Shown: in pieces, positions 34,060-43,436 of the stretch
Position numbering within the stretch: position 1 is the stretch's first letter
How the letters are laid out: the number at the start of each line of letters is the position of its first letter
The notes under the pieces: model-generated
What the model was told of the DNA's origin: nothing
What the model saw: the letters and a program-made list of their open reading frames with translations, nothing else
Database searches by the model: none
Made by a program: the position numbers and the translations under genes
NCBI GenBank assembly: GCA_965247665.1
Contig: CBDFHH010000002.1
Location: forward strand, 372,001-436,000
From: CAUZWH01 sp965247665
Lineage (GTDB): Bacteria > Pseudomonadota > Alphaproteobacteria > SHVV01
Direction: 5' to 3'
DNA: 64,000 nt

Positions 34060-34794
34060 CTACGATCCCTTTTTGAGATCGACCAGCAACGTGTTGATGA
34101 ACAGCGCCGCGACCATCACCGACACGAAGTAGATAATGTCGCGCAAATCGAGCAGCCCTTCGGCGATCGCCGTGAAATGGGTGAGGAAACTCAGCGAGCC
34201 CAACAGTTCGAGGGCGAAGTCGGGCGCCCAGCCCGAGAACCCGCCCTGCACGATATCGACTCCGCTCATCATGAACGCAAAGCAGGTCACGGCGCTGAGA
34301 ATGAAAGCGATCACCTGGTTCTTGTTAAGCGCCGACACGCACGCACCGATCGACAACAGCGCACCGGCCATCAGCCAGCTGGCGAGATAGCTCGTCACGA
34401 TCACACCGTTGTCGGGATCGCCAAGCACATTGACCGTGATCCACATTGGAAACGTCAGGATCAGCGCGATCGCCGCAACGATCCACGCCGCCAGAAACTT
34501 GCCCATCACCAGCTGGAACGTCGACACCGGTAGGGTCATCAACAACTCGATGGTCCCCGAGCGGCGCTCTTCGGCCCACAGGCGCATGGCCACCGCCGGG
34601 ATCAGGAACAGATAGAGCCAGGGGTGGAACAGAAAAAACGGCGTCAGGTCAGCCTGGCCGCGTTCGAAGAACCCGCCGATGTAGAACGTGATCGCGCCAC
34701 TCATCGCCAAGAAAATAATGATGAACACATACGCGAGCGGCGTCGAAAAGTACGTCAGCAGCTCGCGCTTGATGACGCATAGGGTTATCGCCAT
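34060..34794 (-). CDS. ABC-2 type permease (GldF-like)
   Basis: This 244-residue protein has six hydrophobic helices and the ABC-2 motif RLWAEERRSGTIELLMTLPV near residue 70, which contacts the ATPase. It forms the membrane channel or anchor of the Gld-type system. The start at 34794 gives MAITLCVIKRELLTYFSTPL, the usual N-terminus; a much longer open frame upstream is antisense noise over the ATPase gene. It follows the ATPase gene by 26 bases. Confidence 0.88.
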   Translation of the reverse strand: MAITLCVIKRELLTYFSTPLAYVFIIIFLAMSGAITFYIGGFFERGQADLTPFFLFHPWLYLFLIPAVAMRLWAEERRSGTIELLMTLPVSTFQLVMGKFLAAWIVAAIALILTFPMWITVNVLGDPDNGVIVTSYLASWLMAGALLSIGACVSALNKNQVIAFILSAVTCFAFMMSGVDIVQGGFSGWAPDFALELLGSLSFLTHFTAIAEGLLDLRDIIYFVSVMVAALFINTLLVDLKKGS

Positions 34795-34820
34795 GACTTT
34801 ATCCTCACGCCGCTTGATCC

Positions 34821-35546
34821 TCACGCCGCTTGGGTCATCTCGCGAAACACATCTTCGAGTTCGCCGCCGGCGGAGCGCGCCTCGAGCTGTTGCGGCGTCT
34901 CGTCGACGAGCAATCGCCCGCGCGCGATGATAATGGCGCGCGTGCAAACGGCGTCGACCTCTTCGAGAATATGGGTGGAAATGATGATCGCCTTGGTGGC
35001 GGCCATCTCCGACAACAGCTGGCGCACGTCGTGTTTTTGGTTGGGGTCGAGGCCGTCGGTCGGCTCGTCCAGAACCAGCACATCGGGATCGTGAATGATG
35101 GCCTGGGCCAAGCCGACTCTGCGCTTGTACCCCTTCGACAGCGTTTCTATCGGCTGGTGGAATACGTCGTCGATTTGCAGCTTGGCGCCGACCTCCTCGA
35201 TGCGGCGACGACGTTCGGCCGGCTCGAACCCGCGCGCTTCGGCGACGAAATTGAGCAGCGAGCGCGGCGTCATGTCCGAATAGAGCGGCGCACCCTCCGG
35301 TAGATAGCCGATGCGACGTTTGGTATCGACTGGCTGCTCGAGAACGTCGAGACCGCACACCTTGATCTTCCCCGCGGTCGGCGGCACGAAGCCGGTAATC
35401 ATCTTCATGGTGGTGGATTTCCCCGAGCCGTTCGGGCCCAGGAAGCCAAGCACCTCGCCTCGGTTCAGTTTGAAGGAGATCCCGTCGACAGCGGTCAGTG
35501 GTCCGAAGCGCTTGGTGAGTCGTGTGACCGAGATGAGCTCTTCCAT
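34821..35546 (-). CDS. ABC transporter ATP-binding protein (GldA-like)
   Basis: This 241-residue ATPase has Walker A LGPNGSGKST, the signature LSKGYKRRVGLAQAI, Walker B VLVLDEPTDGLDPNQ and the switch ISTHILEEV. The LSKGYKRR signature is typical of the GldA/CcmA-like group. It is the first gene of the Gld-type operon. The ATG at 35546 gives the usual MEELISVTRLTKRFG start; the frame stays open a further 56 codons only because it runs antisense through the groEL 3' end and terminator. Confidence 0.9.
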   Translation of the reverse strand: MEELISVTRLTKRFGPLTAVDGISFKLNRGEVLGFLGPNGSGKSTTMKMITGFVPPTAGKIKVCGLDVLEQPVDTKRRIGYLPEGAPLYSDMTPRSLLNFVAEARGFEPAERRRRIEEVGAKLQIDDVFHQPIETLSKGYKRRVGLAQAIIHDPDVLVLDEPTDGLDPNQKHDVRQLLSEMAATKAIIISTHILEEVDAVCTRAIIIARGRLLVDETPQQLEARSAGGELEDVFREMTQAA

Positions 35547-35623
35547 GACGCTCTGCCTCGCTTTAAAGAGGCAATGCTCCTTCTCTCCGGCAGTCCAAAC
35601 GTAGAATCGCCAAACGTAGGAAT

Positions 35624-35647
35624 GGGAGCCGTCTCGCGACGGCTCCC
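35624..35647 (-). terminator. Terminator hairpin after groEL
   Basis: GGGAGCCGTC and GACGGCTCCC form a perfect 10-base stem around a TCGC loop, 20 bases after the groEL stop. The T-run is poor. It separates groESL from the Gld-type operon on the same strand. Confidence 0.65.
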
Positions 35648-35667
35648 GATCCGGTTCGACGTTTGAG

Positions 35668-37326
<1,659 letters not shown>

Positions 37327-37340
37327 TGCTTCTTACTCCC

Positions 37341-37682
37341 CTAGGCAGCTTTCTTCTTCGACGACTTGCCGGCGTCCTTCTTCGACGACTTGCCGGCGTC
37401 GATGATGGCCATGATGTCGGACTCGCGAAGGATCAGCATCTCCTTGCCGTCGAGCTTGACCTCGGTGCCAGAGAACTTGCCGAACAGGATCCGATCGCCA
37501 GCCTTGACCTCGAGCGGTATGGTCGTGCCGTCCTCGGTACGGGTTCCGTTGCCAGTGGCGACAACCTCGCCCTCCATCGGCTTCTCCAGGGCCGTATCGG
37601 GAATAATGATCCCGCCGGCCGACCGGGCCTCCTGCTCGAGGCGGCGCACCAGCACGCGGTCGTGCAAGGGCCTGAATTTCAT
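37341..37682 (-). CDS. groS: Co-chaperonin GroES (Hsp10) with a duplicated basic C-terminal tail
   Basis: This 113-residue protein is the GroEL lid. The core is standard: MKFRPLHDRVLVRRLE, the mobile loop around ARSAGGIIIPDTALEKP, and KYG-equivalent ILFGKFSGTEVKLDG. It then continues past the usual end (about residue 96) with two copies of DAGKSSKK and KAA. The tail is coded by a perfect 24-base tandem duplication at 37354-37401. GGAGG lies before the ATG. Whether the tail alters ring capping or is neutral cannot be seen from sequence. Confidence 0.96.
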   Translation of the reverse strand: MKFRPLHDRVLVRRLEQEARSAGGIIIPDTALEKPMEGEVVATGNGTRTEDGTTIPLEVKAGDRILFGKFSGTEVKLDGKEMLILRESDIMAIIDAGKSSKKDAGKSSKKKAA

Positions 37683-37717
37683 TGAATAGCCTCCATATTG
37701 AGTGTGACTTGCTCCAT
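37679..37717 (-). CDS. Possible 12-codon leader ORF coupled to groES
   Basis: A small frame reading MEQVTLNMEAIQ ends in TGA that overlaps the groES start codon as ATGA. Its own start follows a GGAG about 13 bases upstream, a rather long spacing. Its internal ATG (MEAIQ) also sits after a GGAG copy. The frame arises across the 19-base tandem repeat. It might couple translation to groES or simply be chance. Confidence 0.25.
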   Translation of the reverse strand: MEQVTLNMEAIQ

Positions 37718-37734
37718 TGAGTGCGACTTGCTCC
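37697..37734 (-). repeat. Tandem 19-base duplication in the groES leader
   Basis: Positions 37697-37715 and 37716-37734 are identical except for one base (T/C). On the transcribed strand each unit begins GGAGCAAGTC, so the leader carries an extra ribosome-site-like GGAG. It lies between the CIRCE operator and the groES ribosome site. Confidence 0.85.
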
Positions 37735-37754
37735 GCTAAACCGGAGAAGCGGGA

Positions 37755-37781
37755 TTAGCACTCATCGCTAATGAGTGCTAA
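37755..37781 (-). promoter_or_regulatory. CIRCE operator (HrcA binding site) of groES-groEL
   Basis: A perfect CIRCE element, TTAGCACTC-N9-GAGTGCTAA. The palindrome extends by four more bases on each side (GGGA/TCCC, 37751-37785). It lies just downstream of the predicted transcription start, where HrcA would block transcription until heat stress. hrcA itself is not in the window. Confidence 0.95.
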
Positions 37782-37792
37782 TCCCGTTCGGC

Positions 37793-37821
37793 TATATGGC
37801 GATTCAACTCACGCCTGTCAA
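37793..37821 (-). promoter_or_regulatory. Predicted sigma-70 promoter of groES-groEL
   Basis: On the minus strand, TTGACA at 37821-37816 (perfect -35) and CATATA at 37798-37793 (-10) are separated by exactly 17 bases. Transcription would start near 37786, just before the CIRCE element. Confidence 0.75.
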
Positions 37822-37826
37822 GGGTT

Positions 37827-37853
37827 TTGGCACTCTGTGAAGGCGAGTGCCAA
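37827..37853 (-). promoter_or_regulatory. Second CIRCE-like inverted repeat upstream of the groES promoter
   Basis: TTGGCACTC-N9-GAGTGCCAA has the same arm length and 9-base spacer as CIRCE, with one matching change in both arms (A to G, T to C), so symmetry is kept. It abuts the -35 box. Centres of the two elements are 72 bases apart, about seven helical turns. Confidence 0.6.
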
Positions 37854-37883
37854 GCGACCGTTAGCCGTCTCCTGTGGTGGCGG

Positions 37884-38015
37884 CTAACACCCTGATCTTA
37901 TTCGCCAAATCTTGACAGCCCCGACGCGCAGCAGGCTGGGATGGTCGGGAATGCGGTACAGGATTTCCGCGGTCGTCAAACGATAGCCGGCAGGGGTCGT
38001 TGTGAGATTCGACAT
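37884..38015 (-). pseudogene. Truncated usg-like gene
   Basis: The 43-codon frame MSNLTTTPAGYRLTTAEILY followed by RIPDHPSLL matches the strongly conserved N-terminus of Usg, an alphaproteobacterial protein of about 85-90 residues usually coded near trpF. After PDHPSLL the similarity breaks down (RVGAVKIWRIRSGC, stop), with only an IW pair recalling the next conserved block. The C-terminal half is missing. It looks like a decaying copy. A second intact copy may exist elsewhere. Confidence 0.6.
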
Positions 38016-38349
38016 CGGCGCACAACTCCATCGTGACCAAGCCAAAGTCCCGCTGTCCGCAGGGTTGAGTATCGATCCCATGTCTGGCGGCGGTACGACA
38101 TCGCGCCCGAGTGGCCGCGTCGCAACAGGTTTCTCGAGTTTCGACAGGGGCATCTCGACGGTAAGCTTGATGCGGCGTGCGTCGCTTCGGCGGTATTGCC
38201 GCAGCCGGTTGAAATCAGCTTCGCCGATGTTAGGTTCACGCTGCATCAAAGCAGCGCCGCCCCAGCGTGCGGCAATCGCGATAGGATCATCCTGCTTCGC
38301 AGTCGTACCCGGCCCCTCAAGGCGGCCGGTGTTCACAGGAGGACTCAAG
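38016..38349. other. Intergenic region without a recognisable gene
   Basis: These 334 bases lie between the usg remnant and ridA, which are divergent. Open frames run through on both strands but none resembles a known protein. An AGGAGG ribosome site for ridA closes the region; no clear promoter is visible. Confidence 0.5.
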
Positions 38350-38751
38350 ATGGCTACCAAGCAAACCTACAACCCCGATACGCTCGGCGAACCCGTCGGC
38401 CCGTTCTCGCGCGCCGTACGCATCGGCGACACGCTTTATATCGCCGGCACGTCGGCCATCACCCACCAAACCGGTCCGATCTGGGACCGGCCGCTGGCCC
38501 CGGATTTCGAAACCCAAGCGCGTCAGACCTTCGAGAACATCAAACGGGTCATGGAAGACGCCGGCGGCACGCTGGCCGACATCTACAAGACCACGATGCT
38601 GCTCAAGGATCGCAAATACTTCGACCAGATCAGCCAGATCCGCACCGAGTATTTCCCCGACAAGGCCTATGCCAGCACCGGCTTCATCACCGATCTCATA
38701 CGCGACGACATGCTGATCGAGATCGACGCCGAGGCCTATCTCGGGGCTTAG
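38350..38751 (+). CDS. RidA family protein
   Basis: This 133-residue protein has the RidA (YjgF/YER057c/UK114) chorismate-mutase-like fold: GEPVGPFSRAVRIGDTLYIA, the helix ENIKRVMEDAGGTLADIYKT, and TEYFPDKAYASTGFI. In canonical RidA an arginine in the last block (PARSCVEV in E. coli) binds the imine or enamine acid; here that block reads AYASTGFI with no arginine. It may act on another substrate or bind a ligand. AGGAGG lies eight bases before the ATG. It stands alone. Confidence 0.88.
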   Translation: MATKQTYNPDTLGEPVGPFSRAVRIGDTLYIAGTSAITHQTGPIWDRPLAPDFETQARQTFENIKRVMEDAGGTLADIYKTTMLLKDRKYFDQISQIRTEYFPDKAYASTGFITDLIRDDMLIEIDAEAYLGA

Positions 38752-39180
38752 ACCGGAGTGCCGGTGCAAAGCGCGATCCGCTGGTCTTGCCGTGAGCATC
38801 GACGGTCGTCGTCGGAGCAATCGCTTCGCCATGCTCGGCACGAGTGCGGTGATCGTCGGTGGTGCGCGTAACCCGGACCTCCCGATTGCCGGTCGTAAGC
38901 GAGGGACCGTGAAACCACGGCCCATAACGCCGGACGACGTTCTCGCCGTCGACACGGAATCGGCGTCGAAACGGAGATGTGCGTGACTTGCACCGACCTT
39001 GTGCGCGCGGCCAGCGGCGGGGGAGAACCGGAAGTCGATTGTTGCGGCGAACGCTCCGGCCTGAAGCGGGATCCGCGGTCACGGTGATCACGTCGGTGGG
39101 CGCCGGTGTTCCGTGCGGGACATCAACCGCTCGGCGCGCCGATGCCCGGCAAATCCGTGGCCGCCGCTATCGGCTAGGTT
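38752..39180. other. Intergenic region without a recognisable gene
   Basis: These 429 bases separate ridA from the convergent copper chaperone gene. Open frames on both strands are arginine-rich and resemble no family. I see no strong hairpin or promoter. It may be decayed coding DNA. Confidence 0.5.
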
Positions 39181-39672
39181 CTAGGGATCGTTCGCCGTCG
39201 CGTTATCGTGGGCGTGACCGCTGCTCGCGATCGCCGATCTCACATCGACTGTGATAGTCGCGCTGCCCGCGCCCTCGAATGTCAGCGTCAACGGGAACGA
39301 CGACCCTTCGCGCAAGGCGTACTTCAATCTTATCAGCATGATGTGCAATCCACCCGGAGCCAATGTCACGGCGCCGCCCGGCGCGACGTCGATCTTCTCG
39401 ATCGGCCGCATCTTCATCACCCGCTTGTCGATGTCATGGGTGTGAAGCGCAGTCCGTTTGGCGATCGGGGTCGAGGCGCCCACCAGGCGCTCCAGCGCAG
39501 CGCCGCGATTGTGAATGGTCAGGAATGCAACGCCGATTTTACCCGCGCCGATCGTCGCGCGCGCCCACGGCGTGGCGACGCCGACATCGCCGAACTTGAA
39601 CTCGTGGGCGTTACCGGGCGGCCCGACGAGCGCCCAGAAACCCAGCAGCAGGGCGAGACCGAAACGCCGCAT
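39181..39672 (-). CDS. Periplasmic copper chaperone of the PCuAC family
   Basis: This 163-residue exported protein has a signal peptide (MRRFGLALLLGFWALVGPPG, cleavage near NA-HE) and the PCuAC (DUF461) cupredoxin-like domain. The copper-binding pattern H-(x)n-M-x-M...H-x-M is visible as LHTHDIDKRVMKM and GLHIMLI. It delivers Cu(I) to the CuA site of cytochrome oxidase in the periplasm. The start at 39672 gives a proper signal peptide; the longer frame does not. A histidine-containing tail (SGHAHDN) may add metal affinity. No Sco or oxidase gene is nearby. Confidence 0.88.
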   Translation of the reverse strand: MRRFGLALLLGFWALVGPPGNAHEFKFGDVGVATPWARATIGAGKIGVAFLTIHNRGAALERLVGASTPIAKRTALHTHDIDKRVMKMRPIEKIDVAPGGAVTLAPGGLHIMLIRLKYALREGSSFPLTLTFEGAGSATITVDVRSAIASSGHAHDNATANDP

Positions 39673-39851
39673 GACCGTATTTCCCAATCGTTTGGTCGCG
39701 CGACCATAGCCCTGGGGGAGCGAGCCCGGCAACCGGCGCCGCCAGCGGTCGGTCTTCGCGATTGCGATGTACCGGCGCGTGGTCGGGGCGGCCGTGATCA
39801 TCGCGTTCGATGACGGCGACGGGTACGCGGCGATCGGCGCGCGGCGCTGCC

Positions 39852-40838
39852 CTAGGGGATCAGGACCGAGAGTCCGAAGGTTTTTCGCGCCGCCATGTCG
39901 CGATGGGCCTGCGCTGCATCCGATAGTGCGTAGCGCTGGTTAATCGCGGCGCGGACCACGCCGTCGGCGACCATTGCAAACAGCGCATCGGCCTGCGCAA
40001 CGAAGTTCCCGCGGCCGGTGTTGTAGGTCCGGCCGGTGCAGCGGGTCAGATAAAGCGATCCCTTGTGCGCGAGATCGACGATATCGAGGGGCGGCACCTT
40101 ACCCGACGCGTGGCCGAAGCTGACCATCATGCCGCGCGGCCGCAGCAGGTCGAGCGATTTTTCGAAGGTGGCGAGACCGACCGAGTCGTAAACCACGTCG
40201 ATCGCGTGCGCGCCGGCGATCTCGACCACATCTCGGTCGAAATCGCCGCTCCCGTAGTCGATGGCATGGTCGCAACCATGCGCTTCGGCATAGGCCACCT
40301 TGTCGGCGCCGCCGGCTGTGCCGATCACCGTCGCCCCGCGAGATTTGGCGATCTGGCACAGAATTACCCCCACGCCGCCGGCAGCGGCGTGGACCAGGAC
40401 GGTTTCACCGGCCGCGACCGGATAGGCGCGCTCGACCAGGTACTGCGCGGTCAATCCCTTGATATAGGTGGCCGCCGCCTGTTCGTCGCTGACATCGTCG
40501 GGCAGGCGATAGAGATCGGCGGCGGCGATCAGCCGTTGCTCGGCGTAGGCGCCAAGCGGCAGGGCGCCGTAGGCGACCCGGTCGCCCGGGGCGACGATGT
40601 CGACGCCTCCGCCAACCTCTTCGACGATCCCGGCGGCCTCGAGCCCGATCACCGCCGGCAGCGAAGGCACGGGGTAGTGGTCGTCGCCGCCCTCGCGATA
40701 GCGCAGATCCGCCCAGTTCAGCCCGATCGCGGTATGCCGCAACCGCACCTCGCCCGGACCGGGGCGGCCGACCTCGATATCCTGCCAGGAGAAGACCTCA
40801 GGCCCGCCATGGCGTTCGATCAGCGCCGCTTTCGTCAT
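39852..40838 (-). CDS. NADPH:quinone oxidoreductase, zinc-independent MDR family
   Basis: This 328-residue protein belongs to the medium-chain dehydrogenase/reductase superfamily, quinone-reductase branch. It has the N-terminal GroES-like domain and the nucleotide motif AAAGGVGVILCQIAKSRGA near residue 150, and lacks the zinc-binding cysteines of alcohol dehydrogenases. It probably reduces quinones or activated alkenes with NADPH in the cytoplasm. It follows the alpha/beta hydrolase gene by 43 bases, so the two are likely co-transcribed. Confidence 0.9.
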   Translation of the reverse strand: MTKAALIERHGGPEVFSWQDIEVGRPGPGEVRLRHTAIGLNWADLRYREGGDDHYPVPSLPAVIGLEAAGIVEEVGGGVDIVAPGDRVAYGALPLGAYAEQRLIAAADLYRLPDDVSDEQAAATYIKGLTAQYLVERAYPVAAGETVLVHAAAGGVGVILCQIAKSRGATVIGTAGGADKVAYAEAHGCDHAIDYGSGDFDRDVVEIAGAHAIDVVYDSVGLATFEKSLDLLRPRGMMVSFGHASGKVPPLDIVDLAHKGSLYLTRCTGRTYNTGRGNFVAQADALFAMVADGVVRAAINQRYALSDAAQAHRDMAARKTFGLSVLIP

Positions 40839-40881
40839 GATGCCGGCTCGGCGCGCAGTGGATTGAGCTGGCCCAGGCAGA

Positions 40882-41712
40882 TCAGTCGCGCCGCAGAAAC
40901 TCGATGACCGTCTCGTTGAACCGATCGGGGTGTTCCATCATCGGCATGTGGCCGCACTTGTCGAAGATGACGATCTCCGAGTTGGGAATACGTTTGCCGC
41001 CGTCGATGGCGTTTTGCACCGGTGCGCGGACGTCTTCACGGCCGGTAATTATCAGGGTTGGCAGCTTGATCTGCTCGAGCTTCTCGACCACGCGGTACGG
41101 CGTACTAAGCTCGATATCCATATTGGCCTGAGCGATCGCTTCGTAAGCCGGCAAGATGTAGTCCTGGGCGTAGCTCGACAGCTGCACCAGCATGAACGCG
41201 TTATCGACCGAGCTTTCGTCATAGCAGACGTTGGCCATGCGCTGACGGCAAGTTTCGAAGGTCGGGTCGCGCAGCGCCGAGGTGGCGTTTTGGTACGATT
41301 TGGAAAAGCCCTGTTGCTGCTCCGAAGAGGGTCGGAACGCCGAGCTGGCGCCGACGATGATCAGCTTTTTCATCGGCTCGGGGCGCTCGAGGTAGAACAG
41401 GCTGGAGATCCCGGCCCCGTACGAGCTGCCGCAGGCGTAGTACTGCTTGATTCCGAGCGTGTCGACCCACGCCATGAAGTGTTCGAGGATCGCCGCGTGG
41501 CCCGCGCGCCCCTCGAGGTCGCGAAAATGCGTGAATCCGTGGCCGAACAGGTCCGGCGCGAACACGCTGAAATGCTTGGCCAGCACGTCGATATTGCGTG
41601 CCCAGCAATCGGCGGAAATTCCGAGTCCGTGCGCGAGCAACAGGGGCGGCCCGTCGCCCTCGTAGAGATAGCGCGTACGTATTCCATCGACGTCCACGAA
41701 TGCTGCGCGCAT
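40882..41712 (-). CDS. Alpha/beta-hydrolase, possibly acting on a ring-cleavage or ester product
   Basis: This 276-residue protein has the alpha/beta-hydrolase fold with oxyanion region LLLAHGLGISADCW, the nucleophile elbow CGSSYG (Ser near residue 96), an acid near GREDVRAP and the catalytic histidine in KCGHMPMMEHPDRF. The pattern recalls meta-cleavage product hydrolases and related esterases. GGGAGG lies before the ATG. Its neighbours are a quinone reductase and a LivF/LivG pair on the same strand. The substrate is not deducible. Confidence 0.85.
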   Translation of the reverse strand: MRAAFVDVDGIRTRYLYEGDGPPLLLAHGLGISADCWARNIDVLAKHFSVFAPDLFGHGFTHFRDLEGRAGHAAILEHFMAWVDTLGIKQYYACGSSYGAGISSLFYLERPEPMKKLIIVGASSAFRPSSEQQQGFSKSYQNATSALRDPTFETCRQRMANVCYDESSVDNAFMLVQLSSYAQDYILPAYEAIAQANMDIELSTPYRVVEKLEQIKLPTLIITGREDVRAPVQNAIDGGKRIPNSEIVIFDKCGHMPMMEHPDRFNETVIEFLRRD

Positions 41713-41752
41713 CGTCTGCGACCTCCCTCGTCTTCGATGTTGGCCCGGCTAG

Positions 41753-42508
41753 CTAACCGACCCGTTCCGAACCGAAATACGCTTCCTCGATCCGCTTGCC
41801 ATCGACCAGCGTGTGGCTCGGCGCTTCGAACTCAATACCGCCAATACGCATGACGTAGGCACGGTCGGAAACCTCCAGACCCTTTCTCACATTCTGTTCG
41901 ACGAGCAGGCATTCGAGCTCATGGTCGGCGTTGATCTTGCGGATCATGTCGAACACAACGTCCATCATTTTGCCGGACAGGCCGAGCGAGGGTTCGTCGA
42001 GCAGCAGAAATTTCGGCCGCCCCATCATCGCTCGTGCGATCGCCAGCATCTTCTGCTCGCCGCCCGACAACGTGCCCGACAGCTGCTTGCGGCGCTCGGC
42101 GAGGATCGGAAACTGCTCGAACTGCTCCTCCATATCGATGCGGATCTGCTCCTTGTCGTTACGCACATAGGCCCCGATCTCGAGGTTCTCCTCGACCGTG
42201 AACCGCGGCATCACGTTCTCGACCGCCGCCACGGTGTACATGCCGAGGGCCGCGCGCTCGTGGGTTTCCATCGTGTGCAGCGTGCGCCAATCGCCGTTGA
42301 CGCGGTAGTCGATCGAGCCCTTCCTGGTCTTGACCGAACCGATTACCGCCTTAAGCAGCGTCGTCTTCCCGGCACCGTTGGGACCGAGCACGCAGACGAT
42401 TTCGCTGCGGCGCACCTCGAGGCTGGCATCCAGGACCGCCGGCAACTCGCCGTAATAAACGTCGATATCGCTGATGCTCAGGACGACGTCGTCGGTGGCG
42501 TCGGACAT
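41753..42508 (-). CDS. Liv-type ABC transporter ATP-binding protein (LivF family), without permeases
   Basis: This 251-residue ATPase has Walker A LGPNGAGKTT, signature LSGGEQKM, Walker B FLLLDEPSLGLSG and the VEQN switch. It is of LivF type and lies 11 bases after a LivG-type gene. The pair lacks LivH, LivM and a binding protein in the window, unlike the complete system at 14-19 kb. The ATPases may serve permeases coded elsewhere. The DUF1989 gene upstream hints at amide or urea-related substrates, but this is weak. Confidence 0.9.
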   Translation of the reverse strand: MSDATDDVVLSISDIDVYYGELPAVLDASLEVRRSEIVCVLGPNGAGKTTLLKAVIGSVKTRKGSIDYRVNGDWRTLHTMETHERAALGMYTVAAVENVMPRFTVEENLEIGAYVRNDKEQIRIDMEEQFEQFPILAERRKQLSGTLSGGEQKMLAIARAMMGRPKFLLLDEPSLGLSGKMMDVVFDMIRKINADHELECLLVEQNVRKGLEVSDRAYVMRIGGIEFEAPSHTLVDGKRIEEAYFGSERVG

Positions 42509-42519
42509 TTCGGGCTTGC

Positions 42520-43338
42520 CTATCCGAGATACGCGTCGATGACGCGCTGATCGTTGCGAACTTCTTCCGGTGTGCCCTCGGCCAGGACTTCGCCGAAATC
42601 GAGCACCGAGACGCGGTCGACCAGGTCGAGCACGACCTGCATGTTGTGCTCGATTATAAAGATCGTCCGTCCCTCGTCGCGGATCTTCCGGATCAGCTCG
42701 ACCACCTGCTTCACCCACACCGGGTTGAGGCCGCCGGTCGGCTCGTCCAACAGGATGATGTCGGGCTCGCTGATCAGCGTGCGAACGATCTCCAGCATTC
42801 GCTGCTGGCCGGTCGACAGCTCCTCGGGGAAATCCATGCGCCGAGGATAGAGCTGGCCTTCAGCATAGTCGGCCAGCAGCTGGGTCGCCCGTTCCCGCAA
42901 CGCCAGGCGCTCCTCACGCTCCTTCGGCATGCAGAACGTGATATCGGCGAGGTTGGCCTGGACGCGCGCGGTGTAGGCGATCTCGATGTTCTCGATGATA
43001 TTGAGGCTGGTGAACACCCGGACCGCCTGAAAGGTGCGCGCCAAGCCGAGCGCGACGATCTCGTGCGGCCGGCTGCGCACGATGTCGTGGCCCTTGAGCA
43101 GGATGGCGCCGGAGTCGGCCGGCACCAGGCCGCCGATGCAGTTGAACAACGAGCTCTTACCGGCGCCGTTGGGTCCGATCAGGCCGTAGATCTCGCCCGA
43201 CTTGATCTCGAGGTGCACGTCCTTTAGCGCCTGCAGGCCTCCGAAGCGTTTCGAAACATCGGTAAGTCGGAAGAACGGTTCGGTCGCGGCGCTCGCGGCT
43301 GGGTTCGGCATAGAGCTTTCGGTCGAGGTTGAAGTCAT
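42520..43338 (-). CDS. Liv-type ABC transporter ATP-binding protein (LivG family), without permeases
   Basis: This 272-residue ATPase has Walker A IGPNGAGKSS, LARTFQAVRVF after the Q-loop, the altered signature LSTGQQRM, Walker B IILLDEPTGGLNP and the switch IIEHNM. Signature STGQQ instead of SGGQQ is shared by many LivG/UrtD-like proteins. The start is uncertain between 43338 and 43311; neither has a strong ribosome site. It is followed closely by the LivF-type gene. Confidence 0.9.
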   Translation of the reverse strand: MTSTSTESSMPNPAASAATEPFFRLTDVSKRFGGLQALKDVHLEIKSGEIYGLIGPNGAGKSSLFNCIGGLVPADSGAILLKGHDIVRSRPHEIVALGLARTFQAVRVFTSLNIIENIEIAYTARVQANLADITFCMPKEREERLALRERATQLLADYAEGQLYPRRMDFPEELSTGQQRMLEIVRTLISEPDIILLDEPTGGLNPVWVKQVVELIRKIRDEGRTIFIIEHNMQVVLDLVDRVSVLDFGEVLAEGTPEEVRNDQRVIDAYLG

Positions 43339-43436
43339 TCGCGTGCGGGCATTGCCTCAAACGGGCGGCAGAAGACACCGCCGCTTTGCGGGTGTCAACT
43401 TCAGCACCTCGGAATCATGACAGGGAGTAGCGGCAC

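Noticed and set aside
38696..39091. Minus-strand frame of 131 codons between ridA and the copper chaperone gene
   Set aside because: Arginine-rich composition, overlap with the ridA 3' end and no similarity to any family I know.
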